Shown here piece by piece: positions 9,214-16,877 of a DNA stretch of 64,000 nucleotides (its first letter is position 1; every line of letters begins with the position of its first letter). This stretch comes from Candidatus Thiodiazotropha sp. (ex Myrtea sp. 'scaly one' KF741663) (lineage in GTDB: Bacteria > Pseudomonadota > Gammaproteobacteria > Chromatiales > Chromatiaceae): contig JAHXIQ010000001.1 of NCBI GenBank assembly GCA_025655555.1, positions 806,001 to 870,000 of the forward strand, written 5' to 3'. The notes under the pieces are model-generated. The model was not told the origin of the DNA. It worked only from the letters and a program-made list of their open reading frames with translations, and made no database searches. Position numbers and translations under genes: made by a program.

Positions 9214-10419
9214 ATGACAAGTTGGTCATTTCGCATATCGGATTTCCACATAATCGAACAAATACAGCGCTACAAAGTCTTGGCGGCCGGGATTCTCAGC
9301 CTGGTCCTCACGCTCGGCATTGCCAGGTTTGCCTATACCCCACTGCTACCCCTGATGCAGCAGCAGGCCGGATTGGGCATCTCAGAGGGTGGCTGGTTGG
9401 CGGCGATCAATTATTTAGGTTATTTGGGCGGCGCGATTATCGCGTCACTCACGAGCGATCTGCATATCAAGGATCGCATGTACCGCGCCGGCCTGGTCGT
9501 TGCTCTACTCACCACACTCGGCATGGGATTGACCGATCAACTTTGGTTATGGTCACTGTTGCGTTTTTTTGCAGGCTTGAGTAGTGCCGCAGGTCTGCTG
9601 CTGGGATCCGGCCTGATTCTCAATTGGCTGATTCGCCATGATTACCGGAGTGAACTGGGGATACATTTCGCCGGTCTGGGACTGGGTATTGCTTTCTGCG
9701 CGCTTGTCGTGGAACTGGCCTATCAACATCTAGACTGGCGACAGCTCTGGTACTTATTCGCCGTATTAGGTGCACTCTTGTTAATTCCCGCCTGGCGCTG
9801 GCTCCCGCCGCCAGACAGCACGAATACCACCCGTAGCGGCGGCACGATGGAGGACAATCCACCAAGCAGGCAGTTCATGCGTATTTTTGTACTCGTCTAC
9901 TTCTGCGCGGGAGTCGGTTATGTAGTGAGTGCCACCTTTATTGTCGCAATCGTAGATAATCTGCCTGGCCTGCAGGGTAAAGGTACATCGACCTTTTTGC
10001 TAATCGGCCTGGCGGCTTCACCGGCTTGTATCATCTGGGACCTGGTCGCCAGAAAGATTGGTGACATCAATGCACTGACCAGCGCATTTGTCATCCAGAT
10101 ATTTGGCATATTGTTGCCCGCCATCAGTTACAGCCCAGTAGCCACCTTTCTCAGCGCAATCCTGTTTGGCGGTACTTTTATCGGCATTGTGAGTCTGGTT
10201 CTCACCATGGCCGGCCGTTACTACCCCACCCGGCCCGCCAAAATGATGGGCAAGATGACCGTTTCCTACGGTATTGCCCAAATTACCGCACCGGCGATTA
10301 CCGGCATCATCGCAGAGTACAGTAGCGGCAGCTATCAGGCCGGACTCTTTATAGCGGCATTTATGATGGCCATAGGCAGTCTGCTGATGCTGCGATTGAA
10401 AGCATATGCAACTTCATGA
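9214..10419 (+). CDS. YbfB/YjiJ-family MFS transporter
   Basis: This is a roughly 400-residue, 12-helix major facilitator protein. The start of the membrane domain, GILSLVLTLGIARFAYTPLL followed by PLMQQQ, is characteristic of the YbfB/YjiJ group. The frame is open from 9157, but the first 19 residues look non-conserved; ATG 9214 (MTSWSF) is used here, with ATG 9184 as an alternative. None has a strong Shine-Dalgarno. The gene is divergent from tetR and shares the operator region, so co-regulation with the RND system is likely (inference). Substrate unknown. Confidence 0.82.
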   Translation: MTSWSFRISDFHIIEQIQRYKVLAAGILSLVLTLGIARFAYTPLLPLMQQQAGLGISEGGWLAAINYLGYLGGAIIASLTSDLHIKDRMYRAGLVVALLTTLGMGLTDQLWLWSLLRFFAGLSSAAGLLLGSGLILNWLIRHDYRSELGIHFAGLGLGIAFCALVVELAYQHLDWRQLWYLFAVLGALLLIPAWRWLPPPDSTNTTRSGGTMEDNPPSRQFMRIFVLVYFCAGVGYVVSATFIVAIVDNLPGLQGKGTSTFLLIGLAASPACIIWDLVARKIGDINALTSAFVIQIFGILLPAISYSPVATFLSAILFGGTFIGIVSLVLTMAGRYYPTRPAKMMGKMTVSYGIAQITAPAITGIIAEYSSGSYQAGLFIAAFMMAIGSLLMLRLKAYATS

Positions 10420-10454
10420 CATTTCCATTTATCATCGCGCTTGAATCGACACCC

Positions 10455-11750
10455 TCAACCCATCATGTCGTCTATGACATTTTTAAACCAGCTGTGAGCA
10501 TAACTGACCTCACGCTTGCGTTGCGCTTCTGATGCATCCATGGGTGAGAGCCCCCCAGAGCCTTTGATGGGCATGATGGTGTTGGCCTCCCGATCCAGGG
10601 AGTAGACCGCAGCGACAGAGATCCCGTGAGCCTCCCCCAGTATGCTGTAGCAGGTGTTGACGAAGGTCGGCTCACCGGGATCCTGCCCGTTGAAGCGAGC
10701 CACGATGGCAGCTGCCGCCACCTTGGCCTGGGAGTTGGCCGCATAAGCGGACTTAGGCATCTTGGCCGCACTGGAGGCATCACCCAACACAAAGACATTG
10801 GGGTGACGGGTGGACTCAAATGTCAGTTTATCCACCGGACACCAATCCCCTTCCACCAGATCCGAGGCAAAGGCCACCTTGCCGGCCTTCTGGGGGGGAA
10901 TGATATTGATGACATCCGCTTGAAACTCCTCGACCTCCGCCTGCAAGGTACGGGTAGAGGGATCAAGTTCCTCAACCGTACCGCCACCCGCTGCACCGAC
11001 CCACTCAATCATGCTGTCGTCGGTACCGAATCCGTAGAGCTTGCTCCAACCCTGCCGAAACAGCCCCTGTTTGGAAAAGCGGTCCTTGGGGTCCAGGATC
11101 AGGATCTTTGCCCTGGGCTTGTGATGCTTGCAGTACATGGCGATCTGCGCAGCCCGCTCATAGGGTCCGGGAGGACACTTGTAGGGATTCGGTGGCGCCA
11201 CAATGATGACATTGCCACCTTCCGGCATGGACTCTATCTGTTTGCGCAGGGTCAGTGTCTGAGGACCTGCAAACCAGGCATGCGGAATAGTCTCGGCCAC
11301 TTCGGCGTCATAGCCTTCAATAGCATCCCACTTGAAATCCACCCCTGGCGAAACCACACAGGCATCGTAATTAAACGACTCACCACTCTCTGTGGCCACC
11401 GATTTCATCGCCGGATCGATAGCGGTCACCCGGTCGATTACAATGTTAACCCCGTGACGTTTCAGTCCTTCGTAGTCAAAGGTGAGGGATTCCAGGGTAC
11501 GATCACCGCTTAATACTTCGTTACTCATGAAGCAGGAGGTATAGGCTTTCTTGGTCTCGATCAGGGTAACCTCTATCTTCGGATCGAGCTTTCGCAGGTA
11601 CTTGGCTGCGGTACAACCGCCAACACCACCGCCGATAACCACCACCTTCGGACTGGCCGCCATAAGCAGACCTGGAAAACCCAGTGTTCCTCCCACCAGA
11701 CCCGCGCCGGCGGACACACGGATGAACTCTCTACGGTTGATCTTACTCAT
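10455..11750 (-). CDS. fccB: Flavocytochrome c sulfide dehydrogenase, flavoprotein subunit
   Basis: The product (431 residues) oxidises sulfide (or polysulfide) with FAD and passes electrons to FccA. A Tat signal (NRREFIRVSAGAGLVGG) precedes a Rossmann motif VVVIGGGVGGCTAAK at about 36-50. Cys73 in YTSCFMSNEV matches the cysteine that covalently binds FAD in the Allochromatium enzyme. Cys192 (NPYKCPPGPYERA) and Cys367 (VNTCYS) match the redox-active disulfide. A second dinucleotide-fold motif, VFVLGDAS, occurs near 320. Its start overlaps the end of fccA by 8 bases, which fits tight stoichiometric coupling. SoxF is the closest alternative name, but the neighbouring dihaem subunit and no sox genes in view favour FccB. 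Confidence 0.93.
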   Translation of the reverse strand: MSKINRREFIRVSAGAGLVGGTLGFPGLLMAASPKVVVIGGGVGGCTAAKYLRKLDPKIEVTLIETKKAYTSCFMSNEVLSGDRTLESLTFDYEGLKRHGVNIVIDRVTAIDPAMKSVATESGESFNYDACVVSPGVDFKWDAIEGYDAEVAETIPHAWFAGPQTLTLRKQIESMPEGGNVIIVAPPNPYKCPPGPYERAAQIAMYCKHHKPRAKILILDPKDRFSKQGLFRQGWSKLYGFGTDDSMIEWVGAAGGGTVEELDPSTRTLQAEVEEFQADVINIIPPQKAGKVAFASDLVEGDWCPVDKLTFESTRHPNVFVLGDASSAAKMPKSAYAANSQAKVAAAAIVARFNGQDPGEPTFVNTCYSILGEAHGISVAAVYSLDREANTIMPIKGSGGLSPMDASEAQRKREVSYAHSWFKNVIDDMMG

Positions 11751-12354
11751 GGTTGGCTTCCTTCTTCACGCTGTTGTGCTGGCTGCCGTAATAGTGGATC
11801 AGCGCCGGCATGGCCTGCTCTCCCTCGGCCTCTATCACCGCATCCACCTTGCGTTTCATCTTTCTCGGATAGTCCCGCCTGCCTGCAATAAAATCCTCCA
11901 TGGCGTAATCGAGATAGGGCATCCACTGCCCCGCAAGCGTGCCCGTATCTCCTGAACGGCCGCCCTCCTCATGACACTTCTCGCAATATTTATCGTGCAA
12001 TGCTGTACCGAGTTCCACCAGTTGTGTATCAGTCGACTGTGGCAGCAACTCAAGTTTCTGTTTGGCGAAATACCAGGCCATACCCTTGATCTGCTCGTCA
12101 CTGTAAGCCTTGGCGATACGGTTCATGATGGTGGCATTGCGCTTATCCACCTTGTAGTCCTGCATGGCATCGATGAAGATTTCGGGATCCATCCCGGCAA
12201 TAGAAGGGCTAGATGGCCCGACGCTGGAACCGTCCGTCCCATGACACCCGGCACAGGTATAAGAGAGTGCCGCGGCCGTGGGACTCTCTGCCAGGGCAGT
12301 GATCGGCAACAGGGCAAACAAAGCCAGAATAATGATAAGTCTCTCTCTACTCAT
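11743..12354 (-). CDS. fccA: Flavocytochrome c sulfide dehydrogenase, dihaem cytochrome subunit
   Basis: The product (203 residues) has a Sec signal peptide (LIIILALFALLPITALA) and two c-type haem motifs, CAGCH at 34-38 and CEKCH at 124-128. This two-domain cytochrome c architecture matches the electron-accepting subunit of sulfide dehydrogenase. It would be periplasmic and bound to FccB. It overlaps fccB by 8 bases. About 100 bases separate it from the multihaem cytochrome gene upstream, and that gap holds a long stem-loop. Confidence 0.92.
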   Translation of the reverse strand: MSRERLIIILALFALLPITALAESPTAAALSYTCAGCHGTDGSSVGPSSPSIAGMDPEIFIDAMQDYKVDKRNATIMNRIAKAYSDEQIKGMAWYFAKQKLELLPQSTDTQLVELGTALHDKYCEKCHEEGGRSGDTGTLAGQWMPYLDYAMEDFIAGRRDYPRKMKRKVDAVIEAEGEQAMPALIHYYGSQHNSVKKEANHE

Positions 12355-12386
12355 GAACAGATCTCTCCGTCGTTCTTGTTCGTAAC

Positions 12387-12425
12387 CTGTGTTCCAAACC
12401 TGAAGCTATCAGGCTTGGAACACAG
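12387..12425. other. Long stem-loop between the multihaem cytochrome gene and fccA
   Basis: CTGTGTTCCAA (12387-12397) pairs with TTGGAACACAG (12415-12425), and CCTGA (12399-12403) pairs with TCAGG (12409-12413). One mismatch separates the two stems and the loop is five bases. No T-run follows on the minus strand, so a simple intrinsic terminator is unlikely. An mRNA processing or stability hairpin that sets different levels of the genes on either side is a reasonable reading (inference). Confidence 0.6.
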
Positions 12426-12458
12426 GGCGTGTACCTATATGAGTCGACAAACTGCCGA

Positions 12459-14447
12459 TCAACCCGGCATCGTCATGTAGCCAATAAAGACCAGGGTCAA
12501 CAATCCAAGACCCGCAAAAATCAACACCGCAGCCAGTGCCTGAGAGCCCTTCTCCATCGTCCTTGAAGGTGGTTTGACCAGCATCTTTTCGAGCTCTCCG
12601 CTCTCTTCCAGGCGCTCATACTCCACCCTATGCTCAAACTTAAACTCCTCCAGGGGCACCGCACCGGTGAACATGATGGTGCTCATGGGAAAACGATCCG
12701 GCCGGAAGTGAGAATTAAAGAAGTGCACCGTAAACAGGAACATGGTTGCCAGCAGCGCTTCCTCCGCATGCACGATAGTGGCGATATTGAACACCCAACC
12801 CGGCAGAAAGCTCGCCGTCAGGGTCGGAATGAACAGCATCAGACCGCTGAAACCGATGACCGCAGCACCCCAAAACGGTGCCCAGTAATCGAACTTCTGC
12901 CAGTAGGAGAAACGGTCGAAACTGGGGCGCTCGCGACGACCGAAGAACCAGCCGAACATGGCACCCACATCACGCAGATCCTGTAGATTCGGCACCATGG
13001 AACTGGGTCCGAACCAGCGGAAAGTCTTACGGTTGCGCACGATGTTCGTCATGGCAATGAAAAAGTGCACCAGGAACACACTGAGCCAGATAGTGGCTGC
13101 CGTACGATGAAGGATTGCCTCGACCTTTGGACCGCCAAGCATGTCCATCACGAAACTGGCCCAGGCTGTGTGGGAGAAGAGTAGCGTGGTGCCACTCAAT
13201 ACCAGAATCATGGTACTGACAGCGAACAGCAGATGGATCCAGCGCCATGTAGCGGTGAATCGCCGGATATAGACCGTATCGTCACCCGGCTTCGGGTGGG
13301 CAAAGCTCTTGCCTGCCTTGCGATCCTGGTATTCGCGGTAGAACCAGAGCATTACGTGCACCCAGAAGAACGCCAGTATGCCGATGATCAGTGCCTGCAT
13401 GAATTTGGCAGTGATCCACATGACGGGGTACTTTTCGAAGTCATTCGAGTTGCCATGTGGGTGGAACCCGATGAACCCTTCAGGGGCGTCCTCATGACAC
13501 TGCCGACAGGTCTCCAGACGGTTTTCCTCATGGACCGCGGAGGCAGGATCTTTTATTGCGAGGACATTATGACCACCGTGGCAGTCGTAACACTTGGCGG
13601 TATGCGTGTAGCCAAGTTTATTGACCTGACCGTGATAGGAAGAGCGATAGGTCTGCCGTGATTCATCATGACAATTGCCACAGTTTGTGGTGATCTGCAG
13701 CATCACCTTGTCACCTTCCGGTGAATCGATCTCATGCATGGTGTGGCAGTCGGAACAGACAGCAGCCTCGCTGTCCCCATCTTCCATCACCGCTTTGCCG
13801 TGAACTGATTTTTTGTATTTATTCCGCTGTTTGCGGTGGCATTCACCACAAACCTCTGGATTCTCCAGGCGGTGTTCGTCGCGTTGATGGCTGCCCAGTG
13901 TGCCGATATTGTGGGCGTCGTGGCAATCGTAACAGCCCGCATTGAGTACAGATGGATCGTCCTCATCTTCAGGGCGGGCGTGGACCGAGTCCTGATATTT
14001 CTCAATCTGCTCAATGACCACACCGAGCCGTTCGAACTCGTTGTCGGGCTTGTCCTTATTTGCGTTCCAGGTCTGACGATGGCACTCGATACAGCCGACT
14101 ACAACCTCAGGCTCCTGCCGGTGCGGCACACGGGTAATGTTGGCGTGGCACTCGGCGCAGCGTCGCTTACCATGCACGCTGTCCTCGAATTTATGGGGGG
14201 GGATGTAGATTTCGACCTCATTGCCGTCGTCATCCACATCGGTCTGCTCATTTTCATCCCCATGACACTTCAGACAACGCACTGTGGGAATGACTCTTTT
14301 ACCCGTTACAGGATCAAAGCCGGGTGGGGCTTCCTCCCCCAACACAGTCATCACTTCCACTGCGCTATGTGTGGGCATTATGAAGAGAAAAAGGAGTGTA
14401 GCGCCCAAAAAAAACCAGGCCAGAGGCCCGGCGATCTTCTTATTCAT
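12459..14447 (-). CDS. Nine-haem cytochrome c fused to membrane cytochrome b domain
   Basis: The product (662 residues) has an N-terminal signal/anchor (GPLAWFFLGATLLFLFI) and nine CxxCH motifs in its first ~330 residues: CLKCH, CAECH, CIECH, CYDCH, CGECH, CSDCH, CGNCH, CYDCH and CRQCH. Five or so membrane helices follow, with histidines spaced as in cytochrome b561/formate-dehydrogenase-gamma type subunits (RRFTATWRWIHLLFAVS, HRTAATIWLSVFLVHFF, HAEEALLATMFLFTVHFF). A periplasmic multihaem wire is thus joined to a dihaem membrane quinone module. It is the first gene of an operon with fccA and fccB, so electron exchange between sulfide oxidation and the quinone pool or another acceptor is likely (inference). 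ATG 14447 has AAGGA eight bases upstream; the longer frame from 14474 lacks support. Confidence 0.9.
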   Translation of the reverse strand: MNKKIAGPLAWFFLGATLLFLFIMPTHSAVEVMTVLGEEAPPGFDPVTGKRVIPTVRCLKCHGDENEQTDVDDDGNEVEIYIPPHKFEDSVHGKRRCAECHANITRVPHRQEPEVVVGCIECHRQTWNANKDKPDNEFERLGVVIEQIEKYQDSVHARPEDEDDPSVLNAGCYDCHDAHNIGTLGSHQRDEHRLENPEVCGECHRKQRNKYKKSVHGKAVMEDGDSEAAVCSDCHTMHEIDSPEGDKVMLQITTNCGNCHDESRQTYRSSYHGQVNKLGYTHTAKCYDCHGGHNVLAIKDPASAVHEENRLETCRQCHEDAPEGFIGFHPHGNSNDFEKYPVMWITAKFMQALIIGILAFFWVHVMLWFYREYQDRKAGKSFAHPKPGDDTVYIRRFTATWRWIHLLFAVSTMILVLSGTTLLFSHTAWASFVMDMLGGPKVEAILHRTAATIWLSVFLVHFFIAMTNIVRNRKTFRWFGPSSMVPNLQDLRDVGAMFGWFFGRRERPSFDRFSYWQKFDYWAPFWGAAVIGFSGLMLFIPTLTASFLPGWVFNIATIVHAEEALLATMFLFTVHFFNSHFRPDRFPMSTIMFTGAVPLEEFKFEHRVEYERLEESGELEKMLVKPPSRTMEKGSQALAAVLIFAGLGLLTLVFIGYMTMPG

Positions 14448-14634
14448 ATTATATCCTTGCAAATTGAAGAGCAAAAACCGCTACTTCGAGCCGAATTGCG
14501 AAACAACATGCAAGGCTTCTACGGGACTGCGTGCAGGAACAGCATTTTTCAAAATGCGTAAGCCAGTATCGCGTCCATCCTCAGGGACGGTCAACAAGCG
14601 GTTATTAAGAATGAAAGAAAATAGTGGAAATTCA

Positions 14635-14648
14635 TTGATCCACGTCAA
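14635..14648. promoter_or_regulatory. FNR/ANR/DNR-type site upstream of the multihaem-fccAB operon
   Basis: TTGAT-CCAC-GTCAA differs at one position from the consensus TTGAT-N4-ATCAA. It lies 188 bases upstream of the multihaem start on one side and 110 bases upstream of the microprotein start on the other. Taking -41.5 spacing for the minus strand puts a start site near 14600, with a CTTAAT hexamer (14609-14604) close to the -10 position. The 14448-14757 gap holds nothing else recognisable apart from the microprotein -10. Confidence 0.5.
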
Positions 14649-14680
14649 TTAAATCACCCCTTGGAATTACGAATTGTCAT

Positions 14681-14710
14681 TTCGGTTATTTTGCATTCTG
14701 GCAATATAAT
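14681..14710 (+). promoter_or_regulatory. Candidate promoter for the 44-residue microprotein
   Basis: A perfect -10 hexamer TATAAT lies at 14705-14710, with a weak -35 (TTCGGT, 14681-14686, 18-bp spacing). A start site near 14717 would give a leader of about 40 bases before ATG 14758. Confidence 0.4.
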
Positions 14711-14757
14711 GATAAGCTTATATACAAGGCCCAATTAAGCAGTTTACGGGACTCAAC

Positions 14758-14892
14758 ATGAATGCAGTAACTTGGTTTGTCGTCGGTTTAGTGGGATTCA
14801 CCTCCACAATTTCAGCAATTAGCATCGCCATCATTATCGGCCTGGTTATCGGCCAGGCTGGGCTTCTGATGTACCGAAAGCTCATTACCTGA
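14758..14892 (+). CDS. 44-residue single-span membrane microprotein
   Basis: This short frame is in the gap divergent from the multihaem cytochrome gene. It encodes 44 residues: MNAVTWFVVGLVGF at the N-terminus, a continuous hydrophobic stretch (ISIAIIIGLVIGQAGLLM) and a basic tail (YRKLIT). One or two membrane spans are predicted. A TATAAT box precedes it, but the Shine-Dalgarno is weak (ACGGGA). I do not recognise the family. Small hydrophobic subunits often accompany membrane cytochromes, but the link to the neighbouring operon is inference only. Confidence 0.45.
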   Translation: MNAVTWFVVGLVGFTSTISAISIAIIIGLVIGQAGLLMYRKLIT

Positions 14893-15090
14893 ATTCAAAC
14901 AAACACACTCGGACAGTGGCCTCCTGTCAACATCAGGATGGCCATGCTTTGAGCTGCCAGAAACCGGCGCTATTGGTTATTACCACAAACCCTAACTGCC
15001 TGAGTGTAAATCAGGGTCGCCCTGAAACTCTCATTCGCCAATCTTTCGGCGTTTAATAACTCACCCTAATTGAACATTGAATACTGAAAG

Positions 15091-15801
15091 CTATTCGTAT
15101 TCAGCCACCTTACTTCTCTTTTCCTTCTCAAACATGCCCCATGCATGAAGTAGATTTATCGAAATAAACATTGGCACCACAATGCTTGGAGCGAGAATCA
15201 TCGGATACTCAAAGATAAACACGAAGCCAGGCTCGTTCATCCAGTAGTTCATCACTACAAATGTTGGAAAAAATATTAGCGAAAAACCCAAAATATTCCA
15301 TAAGAGCAGAAAGCGAAAACTGATCTTTTTTCGCAACAGCACCAGACCAATAATCAGGGCAGAGAGCCCAAAAATGAAGTCAGGTATTCCAATCCAGAAA
15401 ACATAATCAGAGGCAATTTCTCCTTGCACACCCTTGATAATCCCCCCAAGGGCACCAAGACGAAGAGCTTGAAAAAAAACCAGCCAATGTAACGGCGTAC
15501 TGATAGCGATCCCAAACAAACCGCTTCTGAGTGAACTGGATAACAGAAAAGCTGTGCCCCACATAACGACAGGGACAAAAGCCTGCCAAAGCAAAGGTAT
15601 TTTATGCATGAACTCAATATGAGTTCCTTGCAATCCCAGCACTATGACAACCATCGTCCAGGCAAAGAACATAAACAGTAGAATATAAACACTACGTTCT
15701 TCTGCCACTGAAATTGACGCATTCATCCTCGCTTTTCGTGTAATCACCATACAGAAGAGAAAAATGAACATAACGAACAAGGGAAGTATTGATAATTTCA
15801 T
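15091..15801 (-). CDS. Polytopic membrane protein of unknown function
   Basis: The product (236 residues) has about seven predicted membrane helices, for example LSILPLFVMFIFLFCMVI, YILLFMFFAWTMVVIVLGL and FLLLWNILGFSLIFFPTFVV. No catalytic motif was recognised. It lies 35 bases downstream of a TetR-family gene on the same strand and is probably in one operon with it, so it may be an inducible membrane protein controlled by that repressor (inference). The 14893-15090 gap downstream shows no feature I can support. Confidence 0.75.
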   Translation of the reverse strand: MKLSILPLFVMFIFLFCMVITRKARMNASISVAEERSVYILLFMFFAWTMVVIVLGLQGTHIEFMHKIPLLWQAFVPVVMWGTAFLLSSSLRSGLFGIAISTPLHWLVFFQALRLGALGGIIKGVQGEIASDYVFWIGIPDFIFGLSALIIGLVLLRKKISFRFLLLWNILGFSLIFFPTFVVMNYWMNEPGFVFIFEYPMILAPSIVVPMFISINLLHAWGMFEKEKRSKVAEYE

Positions 15802-15836
15802 TACTATCTCCTGTGCATCTAAAAGGATGAATAAAA

Positions 15837-16418
15837 CTACTGAAGAACCCTGAGCGCTATATCCAGGTGCTGCTGGAGCTCTTTTCTCGTATGCCCGCTT
15901 GCAGCAAGCATAAGAACTGCTCTGAATTCAGTTATCAAGTACTGGGCAACCCGTTTTGTATCTGTTGTATTCTCTAGCTGGTTCTGTTCTACCGCGCGAT
16001 CAAGGCATTCACACATCACCTGCGTTGATTCATCAAAGAATTCTTTAACGATATGACTGAATTCAGCATCTCTAACTCCAAGTTCAACACCGGTATTGAC
16101 CATTAAGCAACCATACTGAAACTCTCTCTTAGTTAACTTTTTGGGTAGCGACTTAAAAAAGTCAATAACTTCCGGTAAAGACGCATTTTTCTTTCTAATG
16201 GAAGATTGAATGTCTTTTCGTCGGTCTTCAGCATATTGAGCCAGTGCCTTTTCAAACAACTCTCTCTTGTTCCCAAAAGTCCCGTATATGCCATATTTTG
16301 CGACGCCAGACAGTCTGACCAACTCATCGACAGAGGCATCAAAGAAGCCTTTTTTCCAAAAAAGCAAGATGGCTGTATCCAGCACTTTGCTTGGATCAAA
16401 TTCTCTATGTCTAGGCAT
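15837..16418 (-). CDS. TetR/AcrR family transcriptional regulator
   Basis: The product (193 residues) has an N-terminal DNA-binding domain of the AcrR type: KVLDTAILLFWKKGFFDASV, then DELVRLSGVAKYGIYGTFGN. The C-terminal ligand-binding domain includes FQYGCLMVNTGVELG, seen in the TetR_C group near YxAF/NemR-like regulators. It heads an operon with the membrane protein at 15091-15801. A repeated motif upstream (16434-16469) is the likely autoregulatory operator. Confidence 0.87.
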   Translation of the reverse strand: MPRHREFDPSKVLDTAILLFWKKGFFDASVDELVRLSGVAKYGIYGTFGNKRELFEKALAQYAEDRRKDIQSSIRKKNASLPEVIDFFKSLPKKLTKREFQYGCLMVNTGVELGVRDAEFSHIVKEFFDESTQVMCECLDRAVEQNQLENTTDTKRVAQYLITEFRAVLMLAASGHTRKELQQHLDIALRVLQ

Positions 16419-16433
16419 GTTTTCATACTGAAT

Positions 16434-16469
16434 CGTCTGATATTAATAACAGACTAGTGCGTCTGATAT
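16434..16469. promoter_or_regulatory. Candidate TetR operator, repeated CGTCTGATAT motif
   Basis: CGTCTGATAT occurs at 16434-16443 and 16460-16469. An inverted CAGAC-N6-GTCTG lies at 16450-16465. The cluster is 16-51 bases upstream of the TetR start and also precedes the divergent small membrane protein at 16517. Confidence 0.5.
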
Positions 16470-16516
16470 AAAAGTCAAGTCTGCAGTACTTTTTCCTCAA
16501 CACAAAAACGTAGCAA

Positions 16517-16816
16517 ATGAAACCAATAGAGCAGAGGAGCAATATTCAGTTAGAATATGCCCAAAGAAACCTCTCACTCAAAAGGGATAATCAGTTGAAA
16601 CAACGCAGACCTTTCCAGAAAGTACTGATGGCCATTGCCTTCATCAGCTATTTCTCCGCCATCCTCTGCGGGGGCGCCGCCTTCTATTTTGGAGAGGGAA
16701 GCCAAGACCCCATCGCTGCCAGCCTGATGGCCAGTGTGGTGTTCTTTGTGGGTGTGGGCATCGTGTTACAGGTGATAGGCAGCAGCAATCTTCCCAATTT
16801 AAAATTTGAGAAATAA
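16517..16816 (+). CDS. Small two-helix membrane protein
   Basis: The product (99 residues) has a charged N-terminus (about 35 residues) followed by two hydrophobic spans, MAIAFISYFSAILCGGAAFYF and ASVVFFVGVGIVLQVIG, and a short tail. No family recognised. It is divergent from the TetR gene and shares its upstream region, so it could be a second target of that repressor (inference). The App1-like gene converges on it. Confidence 0.6.
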   Translation: MKPIEQRSNIQLEYAQRNLSLKRDNQLKQRRPFQKVLMAIAFISYFSAILCGGAAFYFGEGSQDPIAASLMASVVFFVGVGIVLQVIGSSNLPNLKFEK

Positions 16817-16877
16817 TTCAGGCCGCGCAGATAGAATGGCAAAGCTTATCAGTGCCAGAGTCCATACGAAGACAATA

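Noticed and set aside
10626..11513. 295-codon plus-strand frame within fccB
   Set aside because: Antisense to a gene with clear FAD-binding and catalytic cysteines; no independent support.
13836..14561. 241-codon plus-strand frame antisense to the multihaem cytochrome gene
   Set aside because: The opposite strand has nine haem motifs and membrane helices of a recognisable protein. The antisense translation has no domain and is a codon-bias shadow.
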